DNA of 64,000 nucleotides from positions 2,294,001 to 2,358,000 of the forward strand of contig OZ245888.1 in assembly GCA_965229565.1 (NCBI GenBank), given 5' to 3'. This document shows, one piece after another, positions 18,375 through 27,409 of this stretch (position 1 is its first letter; the number at the start of each line of letters is the position of its first letter). Source of the stretch: JANQNX01 sp040217095 (GTDB lineage Bacteria; Pseudomonadota; Gammaproteobacteria; Eutrophobiales; Eutrophobiaceae). Under the pieces are notes generated by a model that was given only the letters and a program-made list of their open reading frames with translations, did no database searches and was not told the origin of the DNA. The position numbers and the translations under genes were made by a program.

Positions 18375-18603
18375 AGTAGTCATCCTTGCGCCTGATCAGG
18401 AAACCAAGCAGCCTCGCAACTATCACCATGCCGACACAGGCCAGAAAACCGAACCAGGCATGAAAGGCAAAGATTTCTTCCAGTTTGAAATGCGGATGTA
18501 GCTTGACGAAAAACTCGGCAATTAAGCTCAAAGCCAGTAGCACCCAGCTACCAATCCAGAGTTTCCTGATTGATGATTTTCGATAAAACCAGTTTTGCTT
18601 CAT
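18364..18603 (-). CDS. Small two-helix membrane protein of the Mrp-like operon
   Basis: A 79-residue protein with two hydrophobic segments (about 14-33 and 45-68) separated by an amphipathic His/Phe-rich loop, ending in RRKDDYYDM. The start ATG overlaps the stop of the upstream subunit by 4 nt (ATGA), and its end overlaps the next gene by 11-20 nt, so it is clearly part of the operon. I recognise no named family. Position and size suggest a small accessory subunit comparable in role to MrpF/G or to single-helix complex I supernumerary parts, but there is no clear similarity to these. Confidence 0.7.
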   Translation of the reverse strand: MKQNWFYRKSSIRKLWIGSWVLLALSLIAEFFVKLHPHFKLEEIFAFHAWFGFLACVGMVIVARLLGFLIRRKDDYYDM

Positions 18604-20066
18604 GACAGGCTAGACACCCATGGTTGCAGCAGCGTAATAGCAATATCCGGATAGAAAAATAATACCATGGTCATAACTGCAGTGAATGACAGGGACAGTA
18701 CTATCGGCCAGGGAGCCTCGTTAAAGCATCGATCGGCATCGTTTACCGGCTGTTTGAAAAAAGCTGCATAAACAATCGGCAGAAAATAACCCGCATTCAG
18801 TAATGTACTGATAATAATAACGGTGATCGCAAAACCATTCTCAATGGAGAATGCACCTTGCAGTATGAACCATTTACTGAGAAACCCGGCCGTGGGCGGT
18901 ACACCAATCATGGACAGGCTACCTATTGCAAATGCAGCCATCGTGATTGGCATTCGGTAACCGATGCCATCAAGTTCGCTCACGTTCTTCTTATGCGTGG
19001 CGGTATAGATGGATCCCGCGGCAAAGAAAAGGGTTATCTTACCGAAGGCGTGCGCCAGGATATGCAACGCTGCTCCGAGTATAGAGATAGGGATCAGTAG
19101 CGCGGTTGCCAGAACCACGTAGGAAAGTTGACTGATGGTCGAATAAGCCAGCCGCCGTTTAAGGTTATCGGAGCGGAGCGCAACTATTGAGGCCGCGATA
19201 ATGGTAAACCCGGCCAGGTAAAGGACGAAGTTTACATCCAGCATGACGCTCAGTGCGGCCGGGCTGAACACGTAGGTGCTGACCTTGACGATACTGAATA
19301 CCCCCGCCTTGACCACGGCAACCGCGTGCAGCAAGGCACTGACCGGGGTGGGTGCAACCATGGCCGCGGGCAGCCAGCGATGTACCGGCATTAGCGCGGC
19401 CTTACCAATACCGTAGACAAATAGCAGGAACAACGCGGTCATCACGAGGCCGTCCGTGCCAGCGGGAATAATTCCGCCCTCGGTAAACATGGTGGTGCCG
19501 GCCAGCGAATACGTCCAGATAATAGCGGGTAACAACAGGCAGATGGATGTTGTTAACAGTATGCCAAGATAGACACGACCCGACTGTTTCGCATCCTCGG
19601 TACCCTTGTGCGTCACAAGTGGATAAGTCGACAATGTCAGCATTTCATAAAAAATAAACAGCGTCACGAGATTGGCCGACAGGGCGATACCCATGGTGCT
19701 GGCAATGGCTATAGCAAAACAGATATAAAAACGCGTCTGGTGTTTCTCATCGTTGCCACGCATGTAGCCAATCGAGTATATCGAGTTCACAGGCCATAAA
19801 AGGGAAGCAATGCAGGCAAACAGCATACCCAGCGGTTCCAGTCGAAAACCTATGTTCATTCCCGGGAACAATTCGAACAGTTCCAGTTCGGGTCGCGCAC
19901 CGCTGATCACTTGCGGCAACAGCGAAAAGACAATAACGATAAGGCTGGCAGCACTGAGAAGAGTAAAGCTTTCACGCAAGTTTGGTTTACGCGCGGACAG
20001 TAATATCAGCACTGCACCGATTAGTGGCGCCAGTAATGCCATTAATAGTAATGTTGAAGTATTCAC
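18600..20066 (-). CDS. NuoL/MrpA-like proton-translocating subunit
   Basis: A 488-residue protein with about 14 helices. The TM5 Glu is in TLFIFYEMLTLSTY, the TM7 Lys in GIGKAALMPVHRWLP, followed by AMVAPTPVSALLHAVAVVKAG, which is closer to the NuoL signature (GPTPVSALIHA) than to MnhD. It lacks the long lateral helix and C-terminal MrpB-like part of full MrpA. The start is GTG 20066, overlapping the previous stop by 4 nt. It would form one antiporter-like channel of a membrane complex moving H+ or Na+. Confidence 0.78.
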   Translation of the reverse strand: MNTSTLLLMALLAPLIGAVLILLSARKPNLRESFTLLSAASLIVIVFSLLPQVISGARPELELFELFPGMNIGFRLEPLGMLFACIASLLWPVNSIYSIGYMRGNDEKHQTRFYICFAIAIASTMGIALSANLVTLFIFYEMLTLSTYPLVTHKGTEDAKQSGRVYLGILLTTSICLLLPAIIWTYSLAGTTMFTEGGIIPAGTDGLVMTALFLLFVYGIGKAALMPVHRWLPAAMVAPTPVSALLHAVAVVKAGVFSIVKVSTYVFSPAALSVMLDVNFVLYLAGFTIIAASIVALRSDNLKRRLAYSTISQLSYVVLATALLIPISILGAALHILAHAFGKITLFFAAGSIYTATHKKNVSELDGIGYRMPITMAAFAIGSLSMIGVPPTAGFLSKWFILQGAFSIENGFAITVIIISTLLNAGYFLPIVYAAFFKQPVNDADRCFNEAPWPIVLSLSFTAVMTMVLFFYPDIAITLLQPWVSSLS

Positions 20067-21550
20067 GGTCTGATTCCTGCCAGGCTTTCAGCCGTGGCCG
20101 TGGCCATGCCGACACTGACATCCGTTTGCAGACCGAAATAGACACAGGCACCGGTAAAAATAATCAACGTGGCATACATACTATAAGGTACAGGCTTGTC
20201 CTGGATAACAGGGCCCGCCTCTGCAGCATCGCTGAAATAAGCCGTCTCGAGAATCTTCCATGTATACACCACGGCCAGGATGGACGAGAACACTACCAGC
20301 CCTATCAACAACCAGTAACCGTTGGCCATGGCTGACTGAATCAGGAACCACTTGCTGATAAAACCGGCTGTCAGCGGCACCCCGATGATACTCAGACCGG
20401 CGATGACCATGAGCCCCATGGTGAACGGCATTTTTTTACCGATCCCCCCCAGTTGCTTGAGAGAATCGGTGCCGGTGTAGTAAATAATGTTGGCCACGCA
20501 TAGAAATAGCGTCGCTTTAATAATGGCATGGTTAAAAACATGTATCAGTCCGGCGGCCAGGCCTGCTGCTGTTGCCAGTGAAATCCCCAGCACCATGTAG
20601 CCTATCTGGGCAATACTGGAAAAGGCCAGCAGGCGCTTGATACTGTCCTGCCTGATAGCCTGTATTGAGCCATACAGTATCCCCACCACGGCCATGAGCA
20701 TTAACAGGTACTGGAGCCCGGCCACGCCAAAGCTGAACTCGATACCAAACAGGGAATAGATGAATCGAACCAGTACATAGATGAAGACCTTGGTACTGGT
20801 ACCCGCGAGGAATGTGGATACGATGGAAGGCGAATAAGTGTAGGCATCCGGCAACCATAGATGCAGTGGCCAGATTGCCGCCTTGAGGCCAATACCAATA
20901 GTGAAGAAGACCAGTGCGGTAGCCAACGTTCGCTTGTTTTCCAAATCAGCCAACCTGTCATGCAGATCGTAGATATTCAGCGTTCCGGTCAAACCGTAGA
21001 GCAGTCCTATTGATATAAGGATAAAACTGGCACCGATCGTTCCGAGTATCAGGTACTTGTAGGCCGCGTACAGGCTGCGACGGTCCTTGCTGATGCTAAT
21101 CATTGCATAGGATGACAGCGACGCAATCTCGATAAAGACGAAAACGTTAAAGGCATCGCCGGTCATGATTACACCGAGTAATCCGGTCAGGTTTAACAGG
21201 AACGCGGTGTAGAACAGGTACAAGCGGTCGGCCGCGATCTCGTTTTCCAGGTTTTCCCTGGCACCAATCAGGATAAATGCAGCCAGGCCGGTGATAATGA
21301 CCAGTAAAAATGCAGTAAGCCTATCCAGGTGATATTCAATCCCTGCGGGAGCTGCCCAGCCACCAATAGCATAGGTGACAGACTCACCCGAGGCGGCCTG
21401 TCCAAACAAGGTACAGGCAATGATGAAGGAAACCAGGCTGACCACGGTCGCCAGGCACCAACCCAGTGTCTTGTTGTGCAGAATGACACAAACAGGCGCG
21501 GCGAGTAGCGGGATAACGACCTGCAGTAAGGGCAAATGTGAACTAAGCAC
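20063..21550 (-). CDS. mnhD: MnhD/MrpD-like cation/proton antiporter subunit
   Basis: A 495-residue polytopic subunit of the MrpD family. The conserved TM5 Glu lies in FNVFVFIEIASLSSYAM, and the TM7 Lys in GIGLKAAIWPLHLWLPDAYTYSPSIVS, matching the MrpD signature very well. The next helix carries TSTKVFIYVLVRF. In Mrp complexes MrpD pairs with MrpA and MrpC to exchange Na+ (or K+) for H+. The GTG start at 21550 shares 1 nt with the stop of mnhC, so the two are translated as a coupled pair. Confidence 0.85.
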   Translation of the reverse strand: MLSSHLPLLQVVIPLLAAPVCVILHNKTLGWCLATVVSLVSFIIACTLFGQAASGESVTYAIGGWAAPAGIEYHLDRLTAFLLVIITGLAAFILIGARENLENEIAADRLYLFYTAFLLNLTGLLGVIMTGDAFNVFVFIEIASLSSYAMISISKDRRSLYAAYKYLILGTIGASFILISIGLLYGLTGTLNIYDLHDRLADLENKRTLATALVFFTIGIGLKAAIWPLHLWLPDAYTYSPSIVSTFLAGTSTKVFIYVLVRFIYSLFGIEFSFGVAGLQYLLMLMAVVGILYGSIQAIRQDSIKRLLAFSSIAQIGYMVLGISLATAAGLAAGLIHVFNHAIIKATLFLCVANIIYYTGTDSLKQLGGIGKKMPFTMGLMVIAGLSIIGVPLTAGFISKWFLIQSAMANGYWLLIGLVVFSSILAVVYTWKILETAYFSDAAEAGPVIQDKPVPYSMYATLIIFTGACVYFGLQTDVSVGMATATAESLAGIRP

Positions 21551-21894
21551 TACATCTCCTGCTGTATCTCATCATCCTCAACAGTACCAAAGGCCTTGTT
21601 GATACGGATAACCAGGGCCAGCCCCAGCGCAGTTGTTGCAATTCCGACAACAATTGCCGTAAGAATCAATACATGTGGCAGCGGAGCAGAATAAGTCACG
21701 TGCGATTCAGACAGGATTGGGGCTGTGCCACCGCTGATATTGCCCAATGAAATAAACAGGATAAAGATTGAGGTCTGGAAGATATTAATACCGATCAGTT
21801 TTTTAACCAGGTTGTTGTGAGCAATGACGATATACAGCCCGATCATCATCAGCGTGACAACTATCCAGTAGTTAAAATGTCCGATAAATTCCAT
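21550..21894 (-). CDS. mnhC: MnhC/MrpC-like (NuoK-like) subunit
   Basis: A 114-residue three-helix protein of the NuoK/MrpC family. It shows helices about 10-25, 30-50 and 72-94, with the typical IGINIFQTSIFILFISLGN and VLILTAIVVGIATTALGLAL segments; the last has the MrpC pattern LTAIVIGVA. MrpC forms the small membrane subunit next to MrpD. It opens the five-gene operon, which lacks recognisable MrpB, E, F, G and a full-length MrpA. No clear Shine-Dalgarno sequence precedes the ATG. Confidence 0.85.
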   Translation of the reverse strand: MEFIGHFNYWIVVTLMMIGLYIVIAHNNLVKKLIGINIFQTSIFILFISLGNISGGTAPILSESHVTYSAPLPHVLILTAIVVGIATTALGLALVIRINKAFGTVEDDEIQQEM

Positions 21895-22414
21895 GTTTTT
21901 AAGACAGTGAGGTACAGCGTTATTTTTATCAGAAGTATATCCAAATCGGACTGCCAGTGACAGTCTGTTGCAAATAACAAAAGTGGCCCCCAGGCGATAT
22001 CTCCCGTCAATCAGGCCTTACGTGAGAGACTGGATTTAAGCCAGGAGCAGGTCAGCGCATTATCAGTATTGTTTCATGTTCAAACGCCATTCATCCCGGC
22101 TATTTTTTCTTTAATAAATGAACCTGTTGTGCTTGCTATTGGCCGCTTTTTTTCACCTTGAAATAAAATCACGTTCAATTCCATTCCCGTCCAGGACGCC
22201 ACTAGGGATGATGAGAGCAAAGAGCGTTCCAGTTTGTAGGAAGAAGCTGGGAAAATATTCTTTTTAATTTATAATCAATCACTTGAAGAAATTAACGGCA
22301 GATAACAACGGATGTTAGACGGGTCAGACTGACGCCATCCTGAGGGGGCGGCGAAAAGCCGTTGCCGCACAGTAATCAACTTTAACCATTCAATAATCCA
22401 TATATAATGCCGCC
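21895..22414. other. 520-bp intergenic region between mnhC and sco, with stem-loops and a sco promoter
   Basis: No gene is visible. At 22323-22333 GTCA-GAC-TGAC, and at 22349-22361 CGGC-GAAAA-GCCG inside a GC-rich patch, give adjacent stem-loops in otherwise AT-rich DNA. TATAAT at 22403-22408 lies 6 nt before the sco ATG. The rest, including the area upstream of mnhC, shows nothing I recognise. Confidence 0.5.
22403..22408 (+). promoter_or_regulatory. -10 element of sco, implying a leaderless transcript
   Basis: A perfect TATAAT ends 6 nt before the ATG at 22415. The -35 position (22380-22385) reads CTTTAA, a poor match. A transcript from here would begin at or next to the start codon, and no Shine-Dalgarno sequence precedes the ATG. 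Confidence 0.4.
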
Positions 22415-23074
22415 ATGCCAAACCAGTTAAGTCAAAGCAAGTTCCTGATACCCACCATGATCGTGATCGCGTTGCTGGCAGCAGCGACCGGTTTCTTCGT
22501 TTCTGTCAAACAGGCACAGCTTGAGCAGCAGCAGGCAGCACAAAGGCAAATACCTGGCCTGTTCTGGCCTGAGCCAAGGCAACTACAATCATTCAGTATC
22601 GTCGACCACGATAACCAGGCATTTGAACTGGCAGACATGAAAGGGAAATGGAGCCTGGTCTTCTTCGGTTATACCAACTGCCCGGATATTTGCCCCATCA
22701 CGCTATCCGTATTGGCAGAATCCTATCCTGCCATGAAATCTGGCACCGATAACCTGCAGGTGCTGTTTGCCAGTGTCGACCCTGATCGAGATAACACGGA
22801 TCAACTGGCCGAGTATGTGCAGTATTTTGATGAAGAATTTATCGGCGTTGGTGGCCCTGTCACGGCGATGAATGGTTTTACCCGGCAACTGGGCGTGGCC
22901 TATTTTCTAAATAATGAAGAAGACAATGAAAATTACCTTGTCGATCATTCTGCTTCCGTATACCTGATTGATCCTGAGGCGAGACTGGTTGGCAAGTTAT
23001 CGCCACCTCACAATCCGGAGATGATCAAGCAACGGTTCGCACAGATAAAAGAGTTTATCAATGAAAACAGCTAG
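22415..23074 (+). CDS. SCO1/SenC copper chaperone
   Basis: A 219-residue membrane-anchored thioredoxin-fold protein. An N-terminal helix (about 11-30) anchors it, with the domain in the periplasm. The copper site is complete: Cys89 and Cys93 in CPDIC, and His178 in VDHSAS. DPDRD (about 122-126) is the usual SCO loop. SCO proteins insert copper into the CuA site of cytochrome c oxidase or keep its cysteines reduced. The reading frame overlaps the next gene, PCuAC, by 14 nt, and the two proteins are known partners in copper relay. Confidence 0.92.
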   Translation: MPNQLSQSKFLIPTMIVIALLAAATGFFVSVKQAQLEQQQAAQRQIPGLFWPEPRQLQSFSIVDHDNQAFELADMKGKWSLVFFGYTNCPDICPITLSVLAESYPAMKSGTDNLQVLFASVDPDRDNTDQLAEYVQYFDEEFIGVGGPVTAMNGFTRQLGVAYFLNNEEDNENYLVDHSASVYLIDPEARLVGKLSPPHNPEMIKQRFAQIKEFINENS

Positions 23075-23531
23075 TGTCTGGCTGTCGCTACTATTGTTCT
23101 GCATGCTCCCGGCTATTATCAATGCAGCCGGGAATACAGATGTGGAAGGGGCCTGGATTAACGAGGCACCACCAACAGCCACTGTCCTGGCAGGCTATGC
23201 CAGTCTGCACAATTACAGCGATCAGGATATCGAGTTAATACAGGTAACCAGCCCTGCTTTTAACAAGGTAGAGATCCATCAAAATGTCGTGAAAGACGGT
23301 GTAGCCAGCATGGTCAAACAGGAAAGCCTAACGATCAGTGCCGCATCAAAAGTTGAATTGTCACCCGGCGGTCTGCACCTGATGTTGTATCAACCTGAAT
23401 CCAGGTTAAAGGCTGGCGATACAGTAATACTTGAATTTTTCTTCTCGGATGGCACAGGTATTACCACCAGCGCCGAGGTCAAACGATTGCAATTTGATCA
23501 GCAGCATCATCATCACAACCACAATCATTAA
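23061..23531 (+). CDS. PCuAC periplasmic copper chaperone with His-rich tail
   Basis: A 156-residue exported protein; signal peptide about 1-22, cut near INA-AGN. The PCuAC copper-binding motif H-x10-M-x21-H-x-M is exact: His73, Met84, His106, Met108. The beta-barrel family delivers Cu(I) to the CuA or CuB site of cytochrome oxidases together with SCO. The C-terminus ends in QHHHHNHNH, an extra His-rich metal-binding tail. It overlaps sco by 14 nt, so the pair is translated together. Confidence 0.92.
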   Translation: MKTASVWLSLLLFCMLPAIINAAGNTDVEGAWINEAPPTATVLAGYASLHNYSDQDIELIQVTSPAFNKVEIHQNVVKDGVASMVKQESLTISAASKVELSPGGLHLMLYQPESRLKAGDTVILEFFFSDGTGITTSAEVKRLQFDQQHHHHNHNH

Positions 23532-23549
23532 TAAATTATTTTTCCTTTT

Positions 23550-24410
23550 GTGTTGCGTTTTTTTTATTACCTGCTGACCCTGCCCCAGTACCTGTTACCA
23601 CAACATGCCCTTACCGGGCTTGTATACCGATTAACACGCATAGAGCTACGCTGGTTTAAAAACCTGCTGATTAATATCTTCATCATCCTGTTCAAGGTGA
23701 ACATGCAGGAAGCGGAAAAACCGTTTGCCGATAATTACGCATCATTTAATGATTTTTTTACGCGCCGGTTAAAAGAGGGAGCCAGGCAACGTTCAAATGC
23801 TTCCGACAAGGTCATGAGCCCGGTAGACGGCAGTATCAGTCAGCTTGGCAACATAGATGAACTTGAAGTTTTTCAGGCCAAGGGCAAGAGCTACTCGGTG
23901 GAACAATTACTGGCTGGAGATAAAGACCTGTGTGAAAAATTCAGACATGGACATTTTGCTACGCTTTACCTGTCACCAAGGGATTATCATCGGATACATA
24001 TGCCGATCAGTGGCAAACTGGTCAAGACCGTCTACGTGCCAGGCAAGCTGTTCGCTGTAAATAATGCGGCTGTATCTACTGTAACAGGGTTATTTGCCAG
24101 GAATGAACGTTTCATCGCTATCTTTGATACCCCACACGGTTCTATGGCCCTGGTTATGGTGGGCGCACTCTTTGTTGGAAGCATGGAAACCGTCTGGGCC
24201 GGGCAAATCACGCCAGCAACAGAGCGTGTACTCGCGGTGAATACATACGAAGATAACGATATCAGCCTGGAACAGGGAGAGGAAATGGGACGCTTCAACA
24301 TGGGTTCTACCGTGATCCTGCTGTTTGAACGTGACCGCATTGACTGGCTTGAGTCTTTACATGCCGACAGCAAGATACAGGTAGGCCAGTTACTGGCTGA
24401 TAAACAATAA
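23550..24410 (+). CDS. psd: Phosphatidylserine decarboxylase proenzyme
   Basis: A 286-residue Psd of usual bacterial length. It decarboxylates phosphatidylserine to phosphatidylethanolamine at the inner membrane. The self-cleavage motif is MGST (LGST in many), with Ser253 becoming the pyruvoyl group of the small chain. YHRIHMPISG and GALFVGSMETVW are conserved core blocks, and VDGSISQLG is the first active-site segment. The start is GTG at 23550, 18 bp after the PCuAC stop; an AT-rich gap contains no clear ribosome site. The gene ends tail to tail with nuoN, 7 bp apart. Confidence 0.93.
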   Translation: MLRFFYYLLTLPQYLLPQHALTGLVYRLTRIELRWFKNLLINIFIILFKVNMQEAEKPFADNYASFNDFFTRRLKEGARQRSNASDKVMSPVDGSISQLGNIDELEVFQAKGKSYSVEQLLAGDKDLCEKFRHGHFATLYLSPRDYHRIHMPISGKLVKTVYVPGKLFAVNNAAVSTVTGLFARNERFIAIFDTPHGSMALVMVGALFVGSMETVWAGQITPATERVLAVNTYEDNDISLEQGEEMGRFNMGSTVILLFERDRIDWLESLHADSKIQVGQLLADKQ

Positions 24411-24411
24411 A

Positions 24412-24426
24412 ACCGGTTTAACCGGT
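24412..24426 (-). terminator. Hairpin between convergent psd and nuoN
   Basis: ACCGGT-TTA-ACCGGT forms a 6-bp stem over the nuoN stop codon. On the minus strand it is followed by TTTTATTGTTTA, so it can end nuo transcription; it may also act for psd. Confidence 0.45.
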
Positions 24427-25848
24427 CAACGCCGCAATACAAATCTGCATAAGGCTATCGGGTAACAGGCCCAGCAGCAGGATCAACAGGCCATTGGCAG
24501 TCAGTACGACTCGCATCTGTTTCGATGCCTTGATCGCCGTCATCGATTCTGGCTTGTCAAAATACATGAGCTTGATGATACGCAGGTAGTAATAAGCACC
24601 GATAATTGAGAACACCACGGCCACGGCGGCAAGTGCGACGAAACCGGAAGCGACCAGTTCTTTCAATACAAACCACTTGGACCAGAAGCCAAGGAACGGC
24701 GGTATACCTGCCATCGAAAACATCAGGCACATCATAATGAACGCAAACCAGGGCGAACGTTCAGACAAGCCCTTGAAGTCTTCCAGGTTCTCTGCCTCGA
24801 AATTGAAACGTCCGAGCAGGATGATCATGCCAAACGCACCCATGCTCATCATCGCGTAGCTGATAATGTAGAACATGGCGCCGGCGAACCCGGCCTGGGT
24901 ACCTGCGATCAGGCCGAGGAACAGGTAGCCCACATGGGCAATGGTGGAATACGCCAACATACGCTTGATGTTACTTTGCGAGATAGCAATGATGTTACCT
25001 ACCGCCATCGATAGTACCGCGAGGATCGTCAGGATAGCCTGCCAGTCCTCAACCAGTGGATATAAACCATCGACAAGAATGCGCATTGCCATGGCAAAGG
25101 CGGCAAGCTTGGGTGCAGTACTGATAAATAATGTCACCGATGTCGGTGCACCCTGGTACACATCAGGTACCCACATGTGAAACGGCGCGGCCCCAAGTTT
25201 GAAAGCGATACCGATGATCATGAAGATCATACCAAACACGAGGAAACTCTTGTTAATCGAGTCCGAGGCAATCGCATCGGCAATAGCGGATAATTGTATC
25301 GTGCCGGTCAGACCATAGATCATGGAAATACCGTACAGCAACATGCCGGATGCCAGTGCGCCCAGCACAAAGTATTTCATTGCGGCTTCAGACGCGGCCG
25401 GAGATTCCCGGTTCATGGCGACCATGGCATACAACGACAAGGACAACAGTTCCAGTCCCAGGTAAACCGATAACAGGCTGTAGGCCGAGGCCATGATCAT
25501 CATGCCCAGTACAGCAAACAGCCCAAGCACGAAATACTCACCCTTGACCAGCTTGTTTTCCTTCAGGTACTCAAACGAATACAGGAAAACTACAAACGTG
25601 ATTCCACAGATAAACGCCTTCAGTATCGTGCTCATGGAATCACTGATAAAGCTGTTATCAAAGATAACCTGCGTCACCGGCGGGTTGACAGACAGCACCA
25701 GTGACAATGTCAGCAGCAGGCTTGCCTGTGTCAGCCAATAGCTCAGCTTATGGTCCGGGTCGTTGCTGAAGGCATCCACGATCAGCACCAGGCATGCCAG
25801 TAGCAGCAAGGTTATCTCGGGTATTGCCAGTGCCAGTTCAGCGCTCAT
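24418..25848 (-). CDS. nuoN: NADH-quinone oxidoreductase subunit N
   Basis: A 476-residue antiporter-like subunit of respiratory complex I, about 14 helices. The TM5 Glu is in LSVYLGLELLSLSLYAMVAMNR, and the TM7 Lys in IGIAFKLGAAPFHMWVPDVYQGAPTSVT, both typical of NuoN. It forms one of three proton channels in the membrane arm. It is the last gene of the nuo operon, 10 bp after nuoM, and ends in a hairpin. Confidence 0.96.
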   Translation of the reverse strand: MSAELALAIPEITLLLLACLVLIVDAFSNDPDHKLSYWLTQASLLLTLSLVLSVNPPVTQVIFDNSFISDSMSTILKAFICGITFVVFLYSFEYLKENKLVKGEYFVLGLFAVLGMMIMASAYSLLSVYLGLELLSLSLYAMVAMNRESPAASEAAMKYFVLGALASGMLLYGISMIYGLTGTIQLSAIADAIASDSINKSFLVFGMIFMIIGIAFKLGAAPFHMWVPDVYQGAPTSVTLFISTAPKLAAFAMAMRILVDGLYPLVEDWQAILTILAVLSMAVGNIIAISQSNIKRMLAYSTIAHVGYLFLGLIAGTQAGFAGAMFYIISYAMMSMGAFGMIILLGRFNFEAENLEDFKGLSERSPWFAFIMMCLMFSMAGIPPFLGFWSKWFVLKELVASGFVALAAVAVVFSIIGAYYYLRIIKLMYFDKPESMTAIKASKQMRVVLTANGLLILLLGLLPDSLMQICIAALTG

Positions 25849-25858
25849 AGTTCACCAT

Positions 25859-27379
25859 TTATAACAACTTGCTCTGCAAGGAATGATTGATCAGGTTTTC
25901 GACAGTGACATGCATGACATCAAACACCGGTGCGGGATAGATACCGAAAGCCAGCACCATTACCGCCAGCAGGAACAGGATCAGTGCCTCACGTCCGTTA
26001 ATGTCTTTTAATTCGGCGACCTCTTCGCGTGTCACGTCACCAAACACGACACGCTTGTACATCCATAACGTATAGGCCGCGCCCAGTATCAATGTCAGTG
26101 CGGCAAAGAATGCAATCCAGAAACTGGACTGGAAACTGGCCAGGATGACAAGAAATTCGCCGACAAAACCCGATGTGCCGGGCAACCCGGAATTGGCCAT
26201 CGCAAACAACATCATGAATGCAGCAAAGTAAGGCATGCTGTTGACCACACCGCCATAATCCTTGATCTGGCGACTGTGTAAACGGTCATACATAACGCCA
26301 ACACAAAGGAACATGGCAGCAGAAATAAAGCCGTGCGAGATCATCTGCATCATCGCGCCTTCAACACCCATTATGGCACCGGATAATTGCCCGGTGTTGG
26401 CATAGATACTGAACGGGATAAAGAAACCAAGGGTGACAAAACCCATGTGCGAAATCGATGAGTAGGCGATCAGTTTTTTCATGTCTTCCTGCACCAGTGC
26501 CACGAAGCCGATATAGACGACCGCGATCAGTGACAGCACGATCATGAAATCATCGAAGTACAAGCTGGCATCCGGCGTGATGGGCAGACTGAAACGCAGG
26601 AAACCGTAGCCCCCCATCTTCAACATAATGGCTGCCAGGATCACCGATCCGCCGGTAGGTGCTTCAACGTGCGCATCCGGCAACCATGTGTGCACCGGCC
26701 ACATTGGAATCTTCACGGCAAAGGCCAGGAAAAACGCCACAAAAATAAACTGCTGTGCCAGTAACGATAGTGGCACTGAGTGCATCATTTCTATCTCGAA
26801 ACTGCCTGCCTTGACATACAGGTAAAGAAACGCCACCAGCATGAACACCGAACCAAGAAAGGTGTACAGGAAAAACTTGATGGTCGCATAAACGCGATTT
26901 GGTCCGCCCCAGATACCGATGATAATAAACATCGGGATGAGCATGGCTTCCCAGAAGACGTAAAACAGGATGGCGTCCAGGGCAGCAAACACACCATTCA
27001 TCAAACCCGTCAGGATAAGGAAGGCGGCCATGTAATAGGAGATGTGCTTCTCGATTACTTCCCATGCGGCCAGTACGACCAGAATCGTGGTAAATGATGT
27101 CAACAGGATTAACGGCAGGGCAATACCGTCTATGCCAAGGTAATACTGGATATCAAATGCACTGATCCACGAGGCCTGCTCGACAAACTGCATTTCGACC
27201 ACGCTGGTATCAAATTCAAGATACAGCATGACAGAAAAAACAAAGGTAATCACTGACACTGCCAGCGAGAAATACTTGACCGTTTGTTCCTGGCGGTCAC
27301 CCGCAATCAACGCCCAGATACCACCAATGATCGGTGTCCAGATGAGCATGCTCAGTATGGGTAATTGAGTGATTGTCAT
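25859..27379 (-). CDS. nuoM: NADH-quinone oxidoreductase subunit M
   Basis: A 506-residue antiporter-like proton-pumping subunit with about 14 helices. Landmarks are the TM5 Glu in AILFYVFWEAMLIPMFIIIG, the TM7 Lys in AFAVKIPMWPVHTWLPDAHVEAPTGGS, and LIAYSSISHMGF. These match NuoM rather than NuoL or NuoN. Length is usual. It lies 30 bp after nuoL and 10 bp before nuoN. Confidence 0.96.
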   Translation of the reverse strand: MTITQLPILSMLIWTPIIGGIWALIAGDRQEQTVKYFSLAVSVITFVFSVMLYLEFDTSVVEMQFVEQASWISAFDIQYYLGIDGIALPLILLTSFTTILVVLAAWEVIEKHISYYMAAFLILTGLMNGVFAALDAILFYVFWEAMLIPMFIIIGIWGGPNRVYATIKFFLYTFLGSVFMLVAFLYLYVKAGSFEIEMMHSVPLSLLAQQFIFVAFFLAFAVKIPMWPVHTWLPDAHVEAPTGGSVILAAIMLKMGGYGFLRFSLPITPDASLYFDDFMIVLSLIAVVYIGFVALVQEDMKKLIAYSSISHMGFVTLGFFIPFSIYANTGQLSGAIMGVEGAMMQMISHGFISAAMFLCVGVMYDRLHSRQIKDYGGVVNSMPYFAAFMMLFAMANSGLPGTSGFVGEFLVILASFQSSFWIAFFAALTLILGAAYTLWMYKRVVFGDVTREEVAELKDINGREALILFLLAVMVLAFGIYPAPVFDVMHVTVENLINHSLQSKLL

Positions 27380-27409
27380 ACCTGTTACGTTATTATTTTT
27401 TTATGCTGG

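Noticed and set aside
16713..21894. A DAB-type bicarbonate uptake system or second complex I
   Set aside because: There is no DabA (DUF2309) protein and no NuoB/C/D/H-like or iron-sulfur subunits in the run.
22323..22370. A known riboswitch upstream of sco
   Set aside because: The short hairpins do not match any riboswitch consensus I know, and the likely promoter lies downstream of them.
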